In this document: positions 46,788-59,394 of the stretch, one piece after another
Layout of the letters: every line of letters begins with the position of its first letter
Numbering within the stretch: position 1 is the stretch's first letter
Assembly: GCF_020921035.1 (NCBI RefSeq)
Contig: NC_063158.1
Location: 6,306,001 to 6,370,000 of the forward strand
DNA: 64,000 nt
Source of the DNA: Rhodamnia argentea
Lineage: Eukaryota > Streptophyta > Magnoliopsida > Myrtales > Myrtaceae
Direction: 5' to 3'
Notes under the pieces: model-generated
What the model saw: only the letters and a program-made list of their open reading frames with translations
What the model was told of the DNA's origin: nothing
The model's database searches: none
Made by a program: the position numbers and the translations under genes

Positions 46788-48008
46788 ATGATGGATGGAG
46801 AAACATCTTGGGTTAGTCACTGCAATGATGATACTGCTAGACACATAGATGAGTTTGAATTGTTCTCTGAGCTTAGCGATGAAGGCAATCAAGCAGCTTC
46901 TGCAGTCTCTCTGGATTTAATCTTGCCGGATGATCTCTTGGAACGAATCTTGGCTTGTCTCCCTGTTGCAAGCATCTTCAAAGCAGGTTCTGTCTGTAAA
47001 AGATGGCATGAATTAGTTAGCTCAAGAAGGTTCTTATGGAACCTGTCACAGGTACCGTCTCAGAAACCATGGTATTTCATGTTTATGAGTTCTGATGAGC
47101 CTGGTGGGTATGCCTACGATCCAACCCTTAGGAAGTGGTACAATGTTGGCCTGCCTTGCATTGAAACGCCCAATTGGTTCAAAGCTTCTTCATGTGGGCT
47201 GGTTTCCTTCATGGACAATGACAGTAGAAGTGAATTATACGTCTGCAACCCGATCTCTAGACGTTCGAGGAAGCTAGCAGAGCCCCCGGGTTTGAAATTT
47301 TCTGATTATAGTGCCCTGGCAATGTCGACCAGCAGAGTTTCCAATGGTTATCAGATCTCTATTGTGAAATCAAAGGAAGTCCCTGGGAAAATTTTCCAGT
47401 GGGATATTTCAATTCATCTATATGATTCCGAGACTAGGATGTGGGCCACATTGTCTACTGAGGTTTTCACTGGTTGGAGGGCTGGTGATGAGAGTGTCAT
47501 TTGTGATGGCATTTTGTACTTCTTGATTTACTCGACAGGTGGTGGTGCACCTGAAAACCGTCATGGCCTAGTACCATATGATCTCTCAGGCCGATCTTCC
47601 CATGCTTTGTTGATCAGAAACTCTATTGCAGTACCTTGCCCCCTTACGTGTGGCCGTCTGATGAATCTGAAGGAGAACCTGGTTATGGTGGGAGGCATTG
47701 GAAAACAAGATCGGCCTGACATAATTAAGGGGATTGGCATCTGGATGTTGAGAGGGAGGGAGTGGCAAGAGATCGCCCGCATGCCCCATAGGTTCTTTCA
47801 AGGATTTGGGGAACTTGATGATGTTTTTGCCAGCAGTGGTATGGATGATGTGATATACATCCAGAGCTACGGCTCCTCATTGCTTCTTCTTTTTGACATG
47901 AACCAAAAACAATGGAAGTGGTCTCTAAAGTGCCCTGTGACGAAGAGGTTCCCTCTTCAGCTTTTCACTGGTTTTTCGTTTGAGCCCAGGCTTGAAATTG
48001 CTCCCTAA
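46788..48008 (+). CDS. HWS: F-box/kelch-type protein HAWAIIAN SKIRT (SCF ubiquitin ligase substrate receptor)
   Basis: A single coding exon of 406 residues (Arabidopsis HWS about 411), the F-box subunit of an SCF complex known for control of organ fusion, floral organ shedding and miRNA pathway activity. The F-box runs from about residue 42 to 86 (LDLILPDDLLERILACLP, then FKAGSVCKRWHELVSS). The C-terminal part carries kelch-like/galactose-oxidase repeats with recurrent aromatic blocks (KPWYFMFMSSDEPGGYAYDP, KWYNVGLPCIE, NLVMVGGIGK, WQEIARMP). The start MMDGETSWVSHCNDDT fits the family, and the intron in the leader explains the lack of upstream coding sequence. It lies right of BAG6, as At3g61590 is adjacent to the paralogous block genes. 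No lesion seen. Confidence 0.94.
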   Translation: MMDGETSWVSHCNDDTARHIDEFELFSELSDEGNQAASAVSLDLILPDDLLERILACLPVASIFKAGSVCKRWHELVSSRRFLWNLSQVPSQKPWYFMFMSSDEPGGYAYDPTLRKWYNVGLPCIETPNWFKASSCGLVSFMDNDSRSELYVCNPISRRSRKLAEPPGLKFSDYSALAMSTSRVSNGYQISIVKSKEVPGKIFQWDISIHLYDSETRMWATLSTEVFTGWRAGDESVICDGILYFLIYSTGGGAPENRHGLVPYDLSGRSSHALLIRNSIAVPCPLTCGRLMNLKENLVMVGGIGKQDRPDIIKGIGIWMLRGREWQEIARMPHRFFQGFGELDDVFASSGMDDVIYIQSYGSSLLLLFDMNQKQWKWSLKCPVTKRFPLQLFTGFSFEPRLEIAP

Positions 48009-50040
48009 TATGTTTTTTGTTCGATTCGATGGTCGCTTTTGTCGGAGCAACACTTCATGGTCTTTGTGTTTGTTTGCAATTAACTTAAGTTATATGGTCA
48101 AGTGGCATGACAAAGTTTATAGAGATCGTAGCAGCAATGGAAGCAGATATCATTCTTTGCATTCAGAAAATGGGAGTAATATGAGCTTTGGGTTCTCTTT
48201 TTATTTTTATTCCCCAAATCAATGTCTTTTGTATCTAAATTATACTTCCTTACATTCGAATTGGTCGTTTTTGCTTTGTTGTGCTATTCATATGCGCAGC
48301 GCATAGCAACTAGAATTTGACAGTACATCATGTCTAGTGCACATCTGCCCTGTGTGCACCACGATTCCCAACTTTGCTGAATCTGCAGGTATTCCAGAAT
48401 GTTAATACTTGGCTGGTTCTCTCTGTACTGTTGTAAGACTAGGTTTTAGAAACAAGAACTTTCTGAATTAGATGGTTCGGCATTTCCTGGGTTCGGGTGT
48501 TAATGTGGTCTTTAGGCATATTGCATATTCTTTAGCGGTATTGTCCGCAATAGTTTGTGGATTTATACTACCGACAGTTTATCCCCCATTTGTGATGGAC
48601 TACTTTAGAGCCTACATCCATGCTTGTGGGGACGAAGGTTGGCTTTTTGTTTCTCGTATGAAAAGAAGAATCATATGAGCCAAATGCAGATCATATCTCG
48701 GCGCAGGAACCTTCTCAATCCTGTACTAATTTCTCATTTGGTCCGTCTTGGAATTTGATTGCTCGAGGTATGAGACTCCTAATGCTATGCGCCTCTCATG
48801 TTCGAGTGCAAAGGATCAATCTTGGAATCGCATCGGACAAGTATGAAATGCCATTATAAGAACCTGATTCCTTGAGTGATCTAACTTGTATGCATCATCA
48901 TTAGTGTTACTAACTTCCGTTATCGAGCAGATGTAGTGACGGTCAGAAAATGCCTTGCTTGTATAGGCAAGGACTCAGTTCGTCGCCGGCCAGACCGGAC
49001 TATGAGCCCGTTTGCTCCAAACCCCGGTAACCCGTACTGTCAGAAAGGTGAAAACGGAGATGAAGATGGATCAGTTCAATTTACCCGTTTTGAGTAAACT
49101 GATGTATGCTCTTCTGATGCTGAGTGTTTGAAATTATTCGAACGAGGAAAATGCGTGTGGTGCCGTGACACACTCCTTAATGAAAATTGGAATATATTAT
49201 TCTAACTCTTCCGGATTTTATTCCGAGAAATTGAGTGCGTATCCGGGAGAATCCGACAGAAGTTTATGGGTTCGAGGAATAGAATTCTTGGGTCCAGCAA
49301 TTCAATTCCTGGGAAGCAATAAACGAGGACGAGTCTCCTGAAAAACTTTCTGGTACCACCGTGCGCGGTTGTCGGGTCTTCTGCGAATTAAAAATAGTTG
49401 AAGAGACAAGGCCTGTAATACATATGATAAAACGAAGTTTAAGGTAATTATTGTTTAATAAGAAAAAGGAGGAGGAGTTAGATGAATTTGACATTGAAAG
49501 CTCACACAGGAATTTTTGTTTTTTTGGGTCGAACACACGGGGAATTGGAGTATGACTCGACTGTGGTTCATAATGCCCTTTCGTGCTCAACCATTTTCTT
49601 TTTTTTTTCTTTTCTTTTTGGCCGAGGATTGAAATATTAATAAGCGAGAATAAAATAAATAAGAAGTTGACAACCGAAGTCGGCAGACGTACTCTAGATT
49701 CTCAGCTATGTTTACTGTACAAAACTTTTTTTTTTAGCGTAAACGAAGATGTTAATGATCATCTGAAAAACAAAGATCTTAAGTTCAACCTCGTTAATTT
49801 AAGTTTTAAAGTCGGATGGTATGATTTGGCTTACTGCTGAGGGATTCAAATTTACCAAATCTTAGCTCTTGATGTGATGCGCATAGTTGTTCAACTAGAT
49901 GTACAACTCTTCAAGCAGCAAACCTATTCTCAGGTAATATGTGTACTCAGACATGTTTCTGTCTACTTTGCAGGACAGCACATAATACTTGCGTATGGAA
50001 CTTTCTTTGATTCATCTTAGACCCATCGAAGGAAGCATGA
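48009..50040. other. HWS 3' region and intergenic DNA
   Basis: The first few hundred bases are presumably the HWS 3' untranslated region. The rest holds only short unrecognised frames (48472-48678, 49264-49590 minus, 49583-49840). A T-rich run is at about 49600. Confidence 0.4.
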
Positions 50041-51139
50041 TCTGATACTCGAAACGGGAATTCAAGCTTCTTCCAAAATGGCGGCTATCGAGTTTGAGCG
50101 AAAAGATTATTGTCCAGCTGTTTTTGGGGCAACTCTTTGAGTTTCCTTCCTCTTTACCATTTGGTCACTCTGCTTTCATCATCTCTGCATTGGAGTTAGT
50201 AGTCTTGTATTCCAGCCAGTCATTTGTTCATCCACTTCCCTATTCTTATTTGTAGCTTTTGTCATGGTTCACAGCTATTGTTGAAGAAGGTTCTCCCAGA
50301 GTAGAAAAAGCAAAAGGAAAAATTCCTGATATTCGCGGTCACTCCAATTTTCTGTCCTGTTTCATCAACTTGACATAACAGAATCTCTTTTGTGTAGAAG
50401 ATGAGAACGATCTTTCTAGTTGAAAAATGATAGTGATGTTTATCCTTTGGCAGATATATGCAAGGACTAGATGTATACCGGTTATGCTGATTGCTTGCTG
50501 GCTATCTGGGGCCATGAAATCCTTCACAAAGTTTCTTCACCAGGACAGCCCAGGAGTCAAGATGATTGATTCGTCAATGGAACCCTAAAGAAGTCTAGGC
50601 AAGGATAATGTAGTCAAAGCTCAAAGGTTTTCTGCTTGTTTGCAAATTTCCTTTTTCTTGTCGAATATGCAACTTTCATAAACAATTGACGAACAGAAAC
50701 TTAACAGAGAGGAATCTTTATCATGGCCGTATCATATGCTTGATTGGTGTTGCTCTTTGTTACGTTCTAGGCACTCTGGTGAGCATTGAATCACTTAATA
50801 TCTTGCATTCTTCTAATAAAGGCACTCTTGGAAATGCTTCCAAACTACTATCGCCGGGTGAAGAAGTATCGGGCATTGCTGTTGACCAAGCTGTATGGAC
50901 TCCATGATGTGAGGCCAGTTGGAGGCCTTGAGGTAGATAATATTGTCAGAGCTATTATGGCTTGTTTCTTCTGTTTCCAAGTCAAGAATGACCATGAGTT
51001 GGGTTATCTCTTTACCTTAGTGACTTGATTGCACAAGTTAATGATTCTCTGTTTGCAGGTTTATTATGATCTCGAGGGCTCGTCACAAAGCGGTGCTGCT
51101 AACAAGCTAGAATTTTTAGAGAGACCCACATCGTAGGAG
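50041..51139 (+). pseudogene. Phosphatidylinositol-4-phosphate 5-kinase (PIP5K) pseudogene, fragment
   Basis: Four separated pieces of a plant PIP5K catalytic domain in correct order. (1) 50085-50140: EFERKDYCPAVF, with a frameshift after it (then QLFEF). (2) 50485-50606: ADCLLAIWGHEILHKVSSPG, QDD, a stop TGA at 50567 where the family has Arg (consistent with CGA to TGA), then FVNGTLKKS. (3) 50815-50935: LEMLPNYYRRVKKYRALLLT, KLYGLHDVRPVGG. (4) 51059-51139: VYYDLEGSSQSGAANKLEFL then a stop. The family equivalents are FKWKDYCP, the ICG...SSPGKSG region, LLRMLP...TKFFGLH and RRFDLKGSS. The pieces sit like exons with intron remnants between, so this derives from a genomic copy and not from a processed cDNA. 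The rest of the kinase core is absent. Confidence 0.8.
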
Positions 51140-54100
51140 ATGCACTTGGATTTCTGCTTTTATTTGGATACCTTGACCGGACACCGGCTGTCATCCCGTG
51201 ATCTGTCTGGCAATAATGTACAGAACCTAATCACTTGCAGTCACCACCAATTTTTTTTTTTTTAACCATTTGAGCTGTGGAAAATTGACCACAGCAATGT
51301 TTTATTTCTCTTACATTCAGAGGTTCAATATCTGTTACATTATATGCTCCTGTCCTCTTGAAAGCAAATTCATTTCTTCGATTGGATGTGCAAAAGAGCT
51401 ATGACTTGCAAGCTCTAATTGTTACACGGATGTACATTAAAGGCTAGTCAGTGGCAATGTGGCATCATTCAGAAGAAACCAAACTTGTAATGTCTTTATG
51501 ATCTATAGCATATCATAAGACAGATCGGTGTTATGTTGTTCTGATGTTAGAACCTAGTAAATCCACAAAATCGTTACAGCGACCTCAGGAAGAGTGAAAC
51601 TGTCATTAAAGAAAGTAGATCAAGATCGAAAAGATCACATACATTCTGGATGGCATGTCTTGTCAGTTGATCACTCACACTTTCGCTATTTATACGAGTC
51701 TTTAACCCCGTTCTTCTTGTTAACAAGCAAATAAAGTAAGCCCGTAAGTTCTTGGACTCATAAGGAATCATGGGTGACAGTCCGCTACTTGGTGTACATA
51801 TAAAACCTTCACATCAAGGTGGCCTCCTGCGGAATACTGGAGTTCGGAGAGCAAAGTGAAAGCTTTGCCTTTCTGATCCTATGAACGACTATGCACGATC
51901 TCCTTGCGTTATGCACGGAGATCTTACGTGTAATTACTCCTTTTCTTCCACCTACTACGAAAATGTAGTATGTTCAGTGTAGGATGCTTGGAGTTTTACA
52001 GAGAAATTAGATTTTTCTGCTTCATTAAGCTACCATTTGGAAGCGACTTATGGTTCTTTAAAAGGTTCTCCAGGAATGAACTCCTTGCATCTATCGGATT
52101 GTGCTTCATTCTTTGCTTCTTTAGTGTTGTTTATTATCAACGATTCTTGTTTCTTAAGTCCACAAAGTACGGAGGAGTCTTGGCGTGCGCCTTCTTTAGC
52201 TGCAGAAATGTTCTACATTGCTAAATTAATGTGTTTAATCAATAACGAGGGATGCAGAAAAGTCGGTTTTTGCACTCTTTCTTCGCTCATCAATTCTACC
52301 ACAATCATCAGTTTGAAGTTACCGGTATGTGCATATTTACATTGCCATAATTTCGACTTTGTGCTCGTGCAGGTTGAGGTGATGGAAGCAACCCTGACAT
52401 GACTAATACCGGTTCCGACGATTCTCTCCATACTGATGAGCTTGTGGAGTCAACTCTCTCCAACTTTTGCGACCTATTTTACCGGGAAACTCCGATATTT
52501 CTCGAGGGAATGTTGAAAATGCCATGTCCTGGCATGTTTCCTTTAGCAGCTGCACATTATTCTCGGTGAAGTGAATCGGTACTTGCTTATGATCGAGTAC
52601 GAATGAACTTACATCCTACTTCCTACCAAGCGTATCATCAAAGCAAAGGACCATCACAAGGGAATGCTACTACTCAATGCTATATTTCGAGATAGTGGAT
52701 ATTCTCTAAAGCTAAGATGTGACTGAACGCCTTGACCACGACATCAAGTCATTATAGAATAGTTCGAAATCAATGTCAGCCACAAATCCTAGGACATATT
52801 CTGCTCGTTATCAGGAATTTCTAGGGACAGTATAGTCAGCATCAAGCCATATCATACGGCATATTCTGCTTAATATTCAAATGCTTTTCGGCTTTTGGTA
52901 CTCAAACTTGTTCCTGCCAGAGCAGGTCATTCCCTGTCTGCTAAAAATCTTTCTAAATCTATCTGGCATATCGCTGAACAGGTTTTGCTGAACCCGGCTT
53001 GAATTTGATGATCCTGTTGAACTGCCAGTAACAGAATCGTACACAAAAGTTTGAGATCATGCTAGAAGAAGAGTGAGGCCGAGTGATTTCGAATCAAATC
53101 TCGACATTTGAGAACATACCGGTGCCAGTTACTCATCGAGCTAGGTTATCCGATGTACGACTTATTCTGAGTTATATTCAGATTCGAAGTAGTAGCACCG
53201 GCATGAATAAACAATCATAGACTTAGAATTAATGAATAAATGCCACAAATTGGCAAGTCTTGACTGGTTTTTGACTGTGAAGTACCATTTTATTGATCTG
53301 GCATCTAATTATACCAGCTAATTTGCACAATAAACCAAAAATTCCGGGAGCTTCTGCTTCCGTCAGGTCCTCAAAAGAAGATCAAACACAGCAGTCTTGA
53401 GCAGAACAGGCGAAGTACATTCAAGCTTGTTTGCTCCTGACACAGCTTTTACATTTTAGGAAACATCGGATGGCTGAAGCAGAATTGAATGATGGAGACG
53501 AAAAAGACAGTTTGGGTCATCCATGAAGATGGCTAGACAAAACATTGCTTCGCTCCATCGCTCCGTTGCTGTTGTTGACGGCATGCCATGACATCTTCTG
53601 GGCAAGACGTCTGCCGGGTGCTTCTGTGTTGCAGTGCCGTATCTATCTCGTGACATGCTGATATAATTGTCATCGGCAACGAAATCAAAAGCGATTTTAC
53701 CCTTTTGGATTTGCTTTCATTAGTAAAGTGACTTCGTTCTTGGCTTGACATTCCATAGTTCAATCGATCTTGCTCGGCCACTGCTACTGCAGCGGAAGTC
53801 CGAATTTTCTGCTGACTTTCCTGGAAATGTTGAATCAGTCCTTCCTGTCTGGTATCTCATGGTCGTGTTACTCGTGTAGCCGACATATTTTCTTGCATGG
53901 GCCTATAATTAAGGGTGCCCCAATCACGGCCCCTGGAAATTTTGCAACCGGCGCTCAACCCGGTCCAAAAACTATGTCCCCACATGTGGGATCCGATTCG
54001 TGATGCATCCATAATTCTCATTTTAATCTGACTAAGTTAAATTCGCGAAAAAAGAAACTATTTTCCCATTAATGGATAGGATAAAAATTCGTTCCGATAA

Positions 54101-55460
54101 CTTTTTCTAGAGAAGCAAGCGATGGACGTACTTATGTTCTTTTCTAATTTGATATCAGGGAGATCATGCGAGGTACTCCGCGGAATTTTTCTCAATAATC
54201 AAAGAATGGAGAGCAGAGGATCCGGTCGAAATCGATACAAGTGTAATCCTAGGACCACAACAACGCCCATGAGCTCGATGCCTCCGAGATCGAATCCTTT
54301 GGTGGTCCTGGAAAAAGCATGTTCTTGCTTGCTACTTCCTCACGAGCCTCGACATTTCTTTAGTGGGTTCCATGATTTTGTGATTGGCCACCAGGTGACA
54401 GTGAGACAAACTTGGACCAGAGGCTATATGTAAAACGTAATGCCATCAGCTCAGCTCAATTTTTTTGTTTGTTTGTTTGTGTGTTTCTCCTTTGTATTGC
54501 TTCTTTATCGGATACATGTGGTCTACATTGAGGGCATATATGACCCGTTGTCACTTGAATATCGCTAAAGTTTCGGGACTATGAAAAGATACCGGACTTT
54601 GATTATTTTCTCAAAGGATTATGAGCTTTGCTCACATACTTATTGAACTTCGTCACTGAATGTCAGTCCCGCTAAAGCTTAGGTGCTGCTTTTAAGTCGC
54701 TCCCAAGTGAAACAGATGCCGGGGTAATCATTGCAGAAGGAACTGCAACTTTGAATGTTACTAGAGTTAGCTGTCAGCCTACCATGTAGGAGGCCTAGCA
54801 TAGCATGAAAGAATCAAGAAAGTCTGTCCTTTTACTTGGCTGCTGATATGATACCTTACACCACCGACGAAATGTTTCACTCGTACTTCCTTTCAGTATT
54901 TGCGATATGATGCCAACAAAGGTTGTCCTTACCCCTTTGCTTTTACAGTGGGGGAAAAGCGAATAGCGGATTGGATTTTGCCTGATTGCTGTGAACTTGT
55001 GACTTGCCGTGTTTTGGAGCCCTTTTGGAAGAGATGCTAAAGAACATGAAACTCTGTTCAGTGGTGCTGCTGGGGTCACCTGATTCGTGTAATGGCTAAA
55101 CAAATGTTAATGGTATGGATGACACGTGGACTTGATGCAGTCATCCAAATCTCAATTTTGTCTCTGGAAACAAGTGAACTTTCTTTTTGGCTAATGTCTG
55201 ATAACTGCAGCAGCAAAGGCAAAAAACTACATGAGAAGTTGCGAAAAACACCACTCTGTCTTTGTCGTTGACTCCTCACAGCAGGGGAGGGATAGAGAGA
55301 GATAGCTGATCCTTTGGATTCTTGAAGAGGAGTGGGCGTTTCCCCCATGTGAGCTGAGAGCTTGCAAGAGGAGCAGAGATGGGTTGAAGACATAGTACCT
55401 TCAAATTACCAATTTGAGAGAGAGAGAGAGAGAGAGGGAGGCAAAGAAAGCAGCTTTCAG
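51140..55460. other. Intergenic region, no gene recognised
   Basis: About 4.3 kb. Short open frames on both strands (for example 51970-52402, 53456-53781 minus, 54122-54433, 54795-55103 minus) have no recognisable domain. A TTTG repeat is at about 54463-54485. A GA repeat at about 55413-55436 lies just before the next gene and probably belongs to its leader. Confidence 0.4.
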
Positions 55461-58400
55461 ATGGAAAGCAGAGGGAAAAGCGAGGAGAGAGAGGGAAAAG
55501 AGCATGGACTGGCGGTGAAAAAGTGGAAACAAGGTGCCGCCTTGGGAAAAAGAGGAGGCCCTAGCACGCCACCGCCCACATGGAGGCTTGAGCTCTCTCC
55601 TCCCTCTCAACCTCAGAATCACTCCGTCCAAGAATTCCTCACAGACCCTCCACACCCATCAGCAGTCTCTGCCCGGAAGCTATGTGCTTGTCTCTGGGAG
55701 GTTGAGCCCCACCAGACCCTCCATCTTGGTAGAATGGCGAGCAAAAGCAAGAGCAGGCATCGTCAACATAAGCACCACGATGACCTGGGCTTTGAGGACC
55801 TTGTCCCTCCTGGTACTGTAAAACCTGAAGAGGTACTCTTGTTTTCTGGCTCTCTTTCTTGTCGTTGGTGCTTGAATTTCTCAGCTCTTGCCATTGTGAT
55901 TTGCCACATCATGGAGGGCTTCGTTGATAGCTTTGCTGTGGGCTCTGCTTGCCCTGAGTATTTCTGTTTTTTTTTTTTTTGCCATGGTTTTTGGGTGCTC
56001 AGATGTTGGATGCTGTTTCGACCTTTATGAGTTTCTTCTTTCGGATCAGTAGTTAAAGATGTAATATTCGGTCAATTCTGCGGTTATCTCCATAGTGCAT
56101 TCTCAAATATTTCCGCATTTTCCTTATTCAGAGGCTAGGCCACTAGTCTCAGAAATTCCCTCTTATGGCACACGACCAGTTCATACGTCGAGAGATGTCT
56201 ATACTAGAACGAGCAGGTTGCAAAGTGGTTGACGGGGTTAAAGCCCGAACCATCTGGGAAACGAGAGATGTACCTAACATGCTCTCAGATGCCCAGCTTT
56301 TGATGGTCTTGGAACTGCTCTTCCTTTTCCACTCAGTCTACCTGCTAAATGCTATTTAGGTAGCGCGAGTTATTTCTTCATGCAATGACACGCGAAGGAT
56401 TTAGGTCCATAAGTGTGACATATGTTGACGAGGCAGGATTTATGCCTTAAATCTTTAACAAAAATGTGTACGAATATCTCTCACAAGATGAGTTTCGATA
56501 AAATTTCTAGTGGCCGCCACCAGCCCCCCGTGGTGTGCCAATGTCTTCATGAGAATTGGCCTTTGCTTGCGAGGCGAGACGAACTCATGTTAGCCCATGG
56601 TTTCTGTCCTGGAGCTTCTTGTTTTTAAAGATCATGTCATCTATCTTGTTGGCAGCCGCTAGAAATTTTACAAACAAGAACCTCCAGGTGTGCCGTTGTC
56701 TTCATGAGAATTGGCCTTTGCTCGTGAGGCAAGACAAACTTATGTTAGGCTATGGTTTCTGTCCTGGGAAGGAAGACAAAAAAAAATCAACTCTTGCAAA
56801 AAATCTTTCCTTCTTTTTAAGTCAGGAGGTCAGTCGCAAGTGTGAGGGGATATTCCCTATCATACAGAAAGTAGGACAAGTTAACAAAAAACTTCAGCTT
56901 CTTCCCAAGCTAAAGATCCACGCTGTCTTCCATGTGGGGTGTCTAAAGCCATTCCATCTTCACGAGAATTGGCCTTTGCTCATGAGGCAAGAAAAACTTA
57001 TGTTAGGCTATGGTTTCTGTCCTGGAGCTTCTTGTTTGTAAAGATCATGTCATCTATCTCATCGCCCTGTTTTTCCAGAGACAGTCTGCTCTTCGAGACT
57101 AGTATAAGATCTTGTATCGATTGCACTAAAGTTTACAAGCCTGTTCCATCTGCCTGTGAGCTTGTTGCCCTTCTTCAAATTCTTCAGTATAACGAGGTAC
57201 AGATGTAAGGTTATTAGTTTGACCCGTGGAGATTGGTTTGTTTTGATCGGTTTATATCACACACTCTTAGCTAAGGAAAGTGTAAGCACAAGAGCCTAGT
57301 GCTCAGATGTGGAAACCTAATGGTATCATAGGACCTCATGTGTCATCCCACAGTAAGACATATTGGATAGGTCTGGAAGTATAGTTTGTTTGATTTCTTA
57401 TCCAATGCCTTTTCTGCTGACCTGTCTTTCCTCATCTTCCATTGTAGCCAGCGATTGCAGGCTGCCTCACAGGGAAAATTGTAGCATCACCCATGCAACG
57501 GCATAACTCTGGCGGGAATGAACATGCTTTCGAGTCTGCCACTCCAGAAACTTGTAGTGGGTCAATGGAGGTCATCGTCTCTCAATATTCTTCTGCTTGT
57601 GATTCTGATTTTGCAATTTCAGCCAATAGAATGAGGTTATTGTTACTGCCATATGTCGCAAGTTGGAAGAACAGCACGTTTCAACCATCTTTGGTCCATA
57701 AAGAAAGGAATTTCAACCATTTTTAGGGAAACATTACTGTTTTTAGGAGAACCAACAACTGGAAAACCATGAATGATATAGCAGATATTGCTAGTGTACC
57801 AACAACGTGAAACTACAGAACTTGCCAGTATTTGCTGCTTTTGCTATTTGAAAATTTTTCCTCTTGAGAGCCGTTCTCCTGGGTTCACTGAATGCTGCTG
57901 TTTTTTGCTTGGCAGGTGGCACCGTATAAGCCTCCTCTCAGAGGTATGTTTGATGAAAAAGGAAGAATAGGTGGGTCAGGTTATAGCCTTCAGACATCGA
58001 CAGAATTACTGAAGGTGCTCAACCGGATCTGGAGTCTTGAAGAGCAGCATGTGTCCGACAAATCAATGTTGAAAGCTCTGAAATCAGAACTGCATCAATC
58101 TCACTCTAGAATTAAAGAGTTGGTGCGGGAGAAGCAAAAGGATAGGCGAATAATGGATGATTTGATGAAGGCACTTGCAGAGGACAAGTATGGTAGGAAG
58201 CAAAGGGAACAAGAGAGAATTGAAGCTGAAGCTGAATTGCTGAGGGAAGAGGCGGAGAAAGAGAGCAAGCTAAGGAAGCGTTCGGAAAGCCTGCACAGGA
58301 AGCTGGCCAAAGAGCTTTCTGAGCTGAAGTCTGCTTACTCTACTGCTCTGAGAGAGCTCGAAAGAGAGAAGAAAGCGCGGATTTTGCTAGAAAATCTTTG

Positions 58401-59394
58401 TGATGAGTTTGCTAAGGGAATAAGAGATTATGAACTGGTGGTGAGGTCTTTAAAGCACGGGCCCATAAAAGAAAGCATTGTTAGGGAAAGTCTTGATCGC
58501 CTGATTCTCCACATCTCAGAAGCGTGGCTTGACGAGCGTATGCAGATGAAGCTGGCAGAATCTCGTGATGATGTCGCTGGAAAGGACACTGTCGTGGACA
58601 AATTAAGTTCTGATATAGAAAGTTTTCTTCAAACTAAACGGTCGGCTGCATCAAGTAAGAATGGTGAGGTCGCCTTGAATGACACGAAAGAAAGGTGCTT
58701 TCAACGGCATTCTTTGGAATCATTTGCTTTAAAAGAGGCTGGAACTGCACCTCCGGTGGCCCATGATGACGACTGTTCTTTCGACAGCGATTGGCAATGT
58801 TTTGTACAAAGTAATAAAGTGGATGCTAAAGAAAGCAAAGAGAGCTATCAACGAACCGGTGCTAACGCTTCACACAGCCATCTAGCTGATCTAGTTAGAT
58901 CTAGGTCCTCGGACAAAGACTTGAAACGTGAAATCACGAAGTCCGGCGATCCGTCCACTCTGCCAGAAGCATGCAACGATGGAACTGGGGAAAACGTAAG
59001 GACTGGAGAGGAAAACCGATCAGGACTAAATGATACAGAGACGTATGTGATGGGCACGAATGCTGGATACTGCCAGCACGGAGAACACCGTGGATCAAAT
59101 GCCGATGGTTCTTTCGATCATATGATTAGAAACCACTCGCTGCGCCTGACAAGCACTAGTACTCGTCCTGCGAGCAACTCACGGGACAAACATTGCGGTG
59201 TGCCTGGATACGCAGGTCAGGTGAGTCCAGTGCAAAAGTGGCCATCAAAATTGCCTTTGCCGGAGCCTGGCAAAATCACGTCTTCTTTAAGATGGCCGAA
59301 AGGGTTGAAGGAAAACGCGCTGATGGTGAAGCTGCTCGAAGCGCGGATAGATGGTCAGCATTCCCGTTCAAAGGGTCAAAGAGGTACTGCATAG
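55461..59394 (+). CDS. Plant coiled-coil protein, At5g41620/At2g46250-like (myosin-heavy-chain-related)
   Basis: Three coding exons, 55461-55832, 57448-57570 and 57916-59394, join in phase 0 (KPEE|PAIAGC, GSME|VAPYKP) to give 657 residues. The start at 55461 (MESRGKSEEREGK) was chosen because the conserved N-terminal motif SARKLCACLWE (residues 70-80) lies just downstream. Exon 2 carries the family block ending SGSME. Exon 3 begins VAPYKPPLRG and has the signature STELLKVLNRIWSLEEQHVS, followed by a long coiled coil (about residues 205-345) rich in Lys/Glu/Arg with RKRSESLHRKLAKELSELKS and LLENLCDEFAKGIRDYE. The rest is Ser-rich and probably disordered. The molecular role of this family is poorly defined; cytoskeletal or trafficking links are suggested by the coiled coil only. 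The long first intron has been invaded by repeats. Confidence 0.88.
56501..57065 (+). repeat. Three copies of a 70-105 bp repeat in the first intron of the coiled-coil gene
   Basis: The unit GAGAATTGGCCTTTGCT...GAGGC(A/G)AGAC-type, then GGTTTCTGTCCTGG and, in copies 1 and 3, AGCTTCTTGTTT and AAAGATCATGTCATCTATCT, starts near 56543, 56698 and 56959. Copy 1 is flanked by an inverted pair, AAAATTTCTAGTGGCCGCC (about 56499-56518) and GGCAGCCGCTAGAAATTTT (about 56652-56670). Copy 3 abuts gypsy coding remnants. The origin is presumably retrotransposon-linked. Confidence 0.6.
56815..56960 (+). mobile_element. Ty3/gypsy polyprotein fragment in an intron
   Basis: The frame reads QEVSRKCEGIFPIIQKVGQV, then NKKLQLLPKLKIHAVFHVGC and LKPFH. 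This matches the plant gypsy segment just after integrase (GPFxVxxKVGxVAYKLxLP, IHPVFHVSxLKP). Only about 45 residues remain and no LTR or other domain is seen nearby. Confidence 0.7.

Noticed and set aside
53456-53781. Minus-strand frames with plausible-looking sequence
   Set aside because: No recognisable family, no splice context, and no neighbouring exon found.
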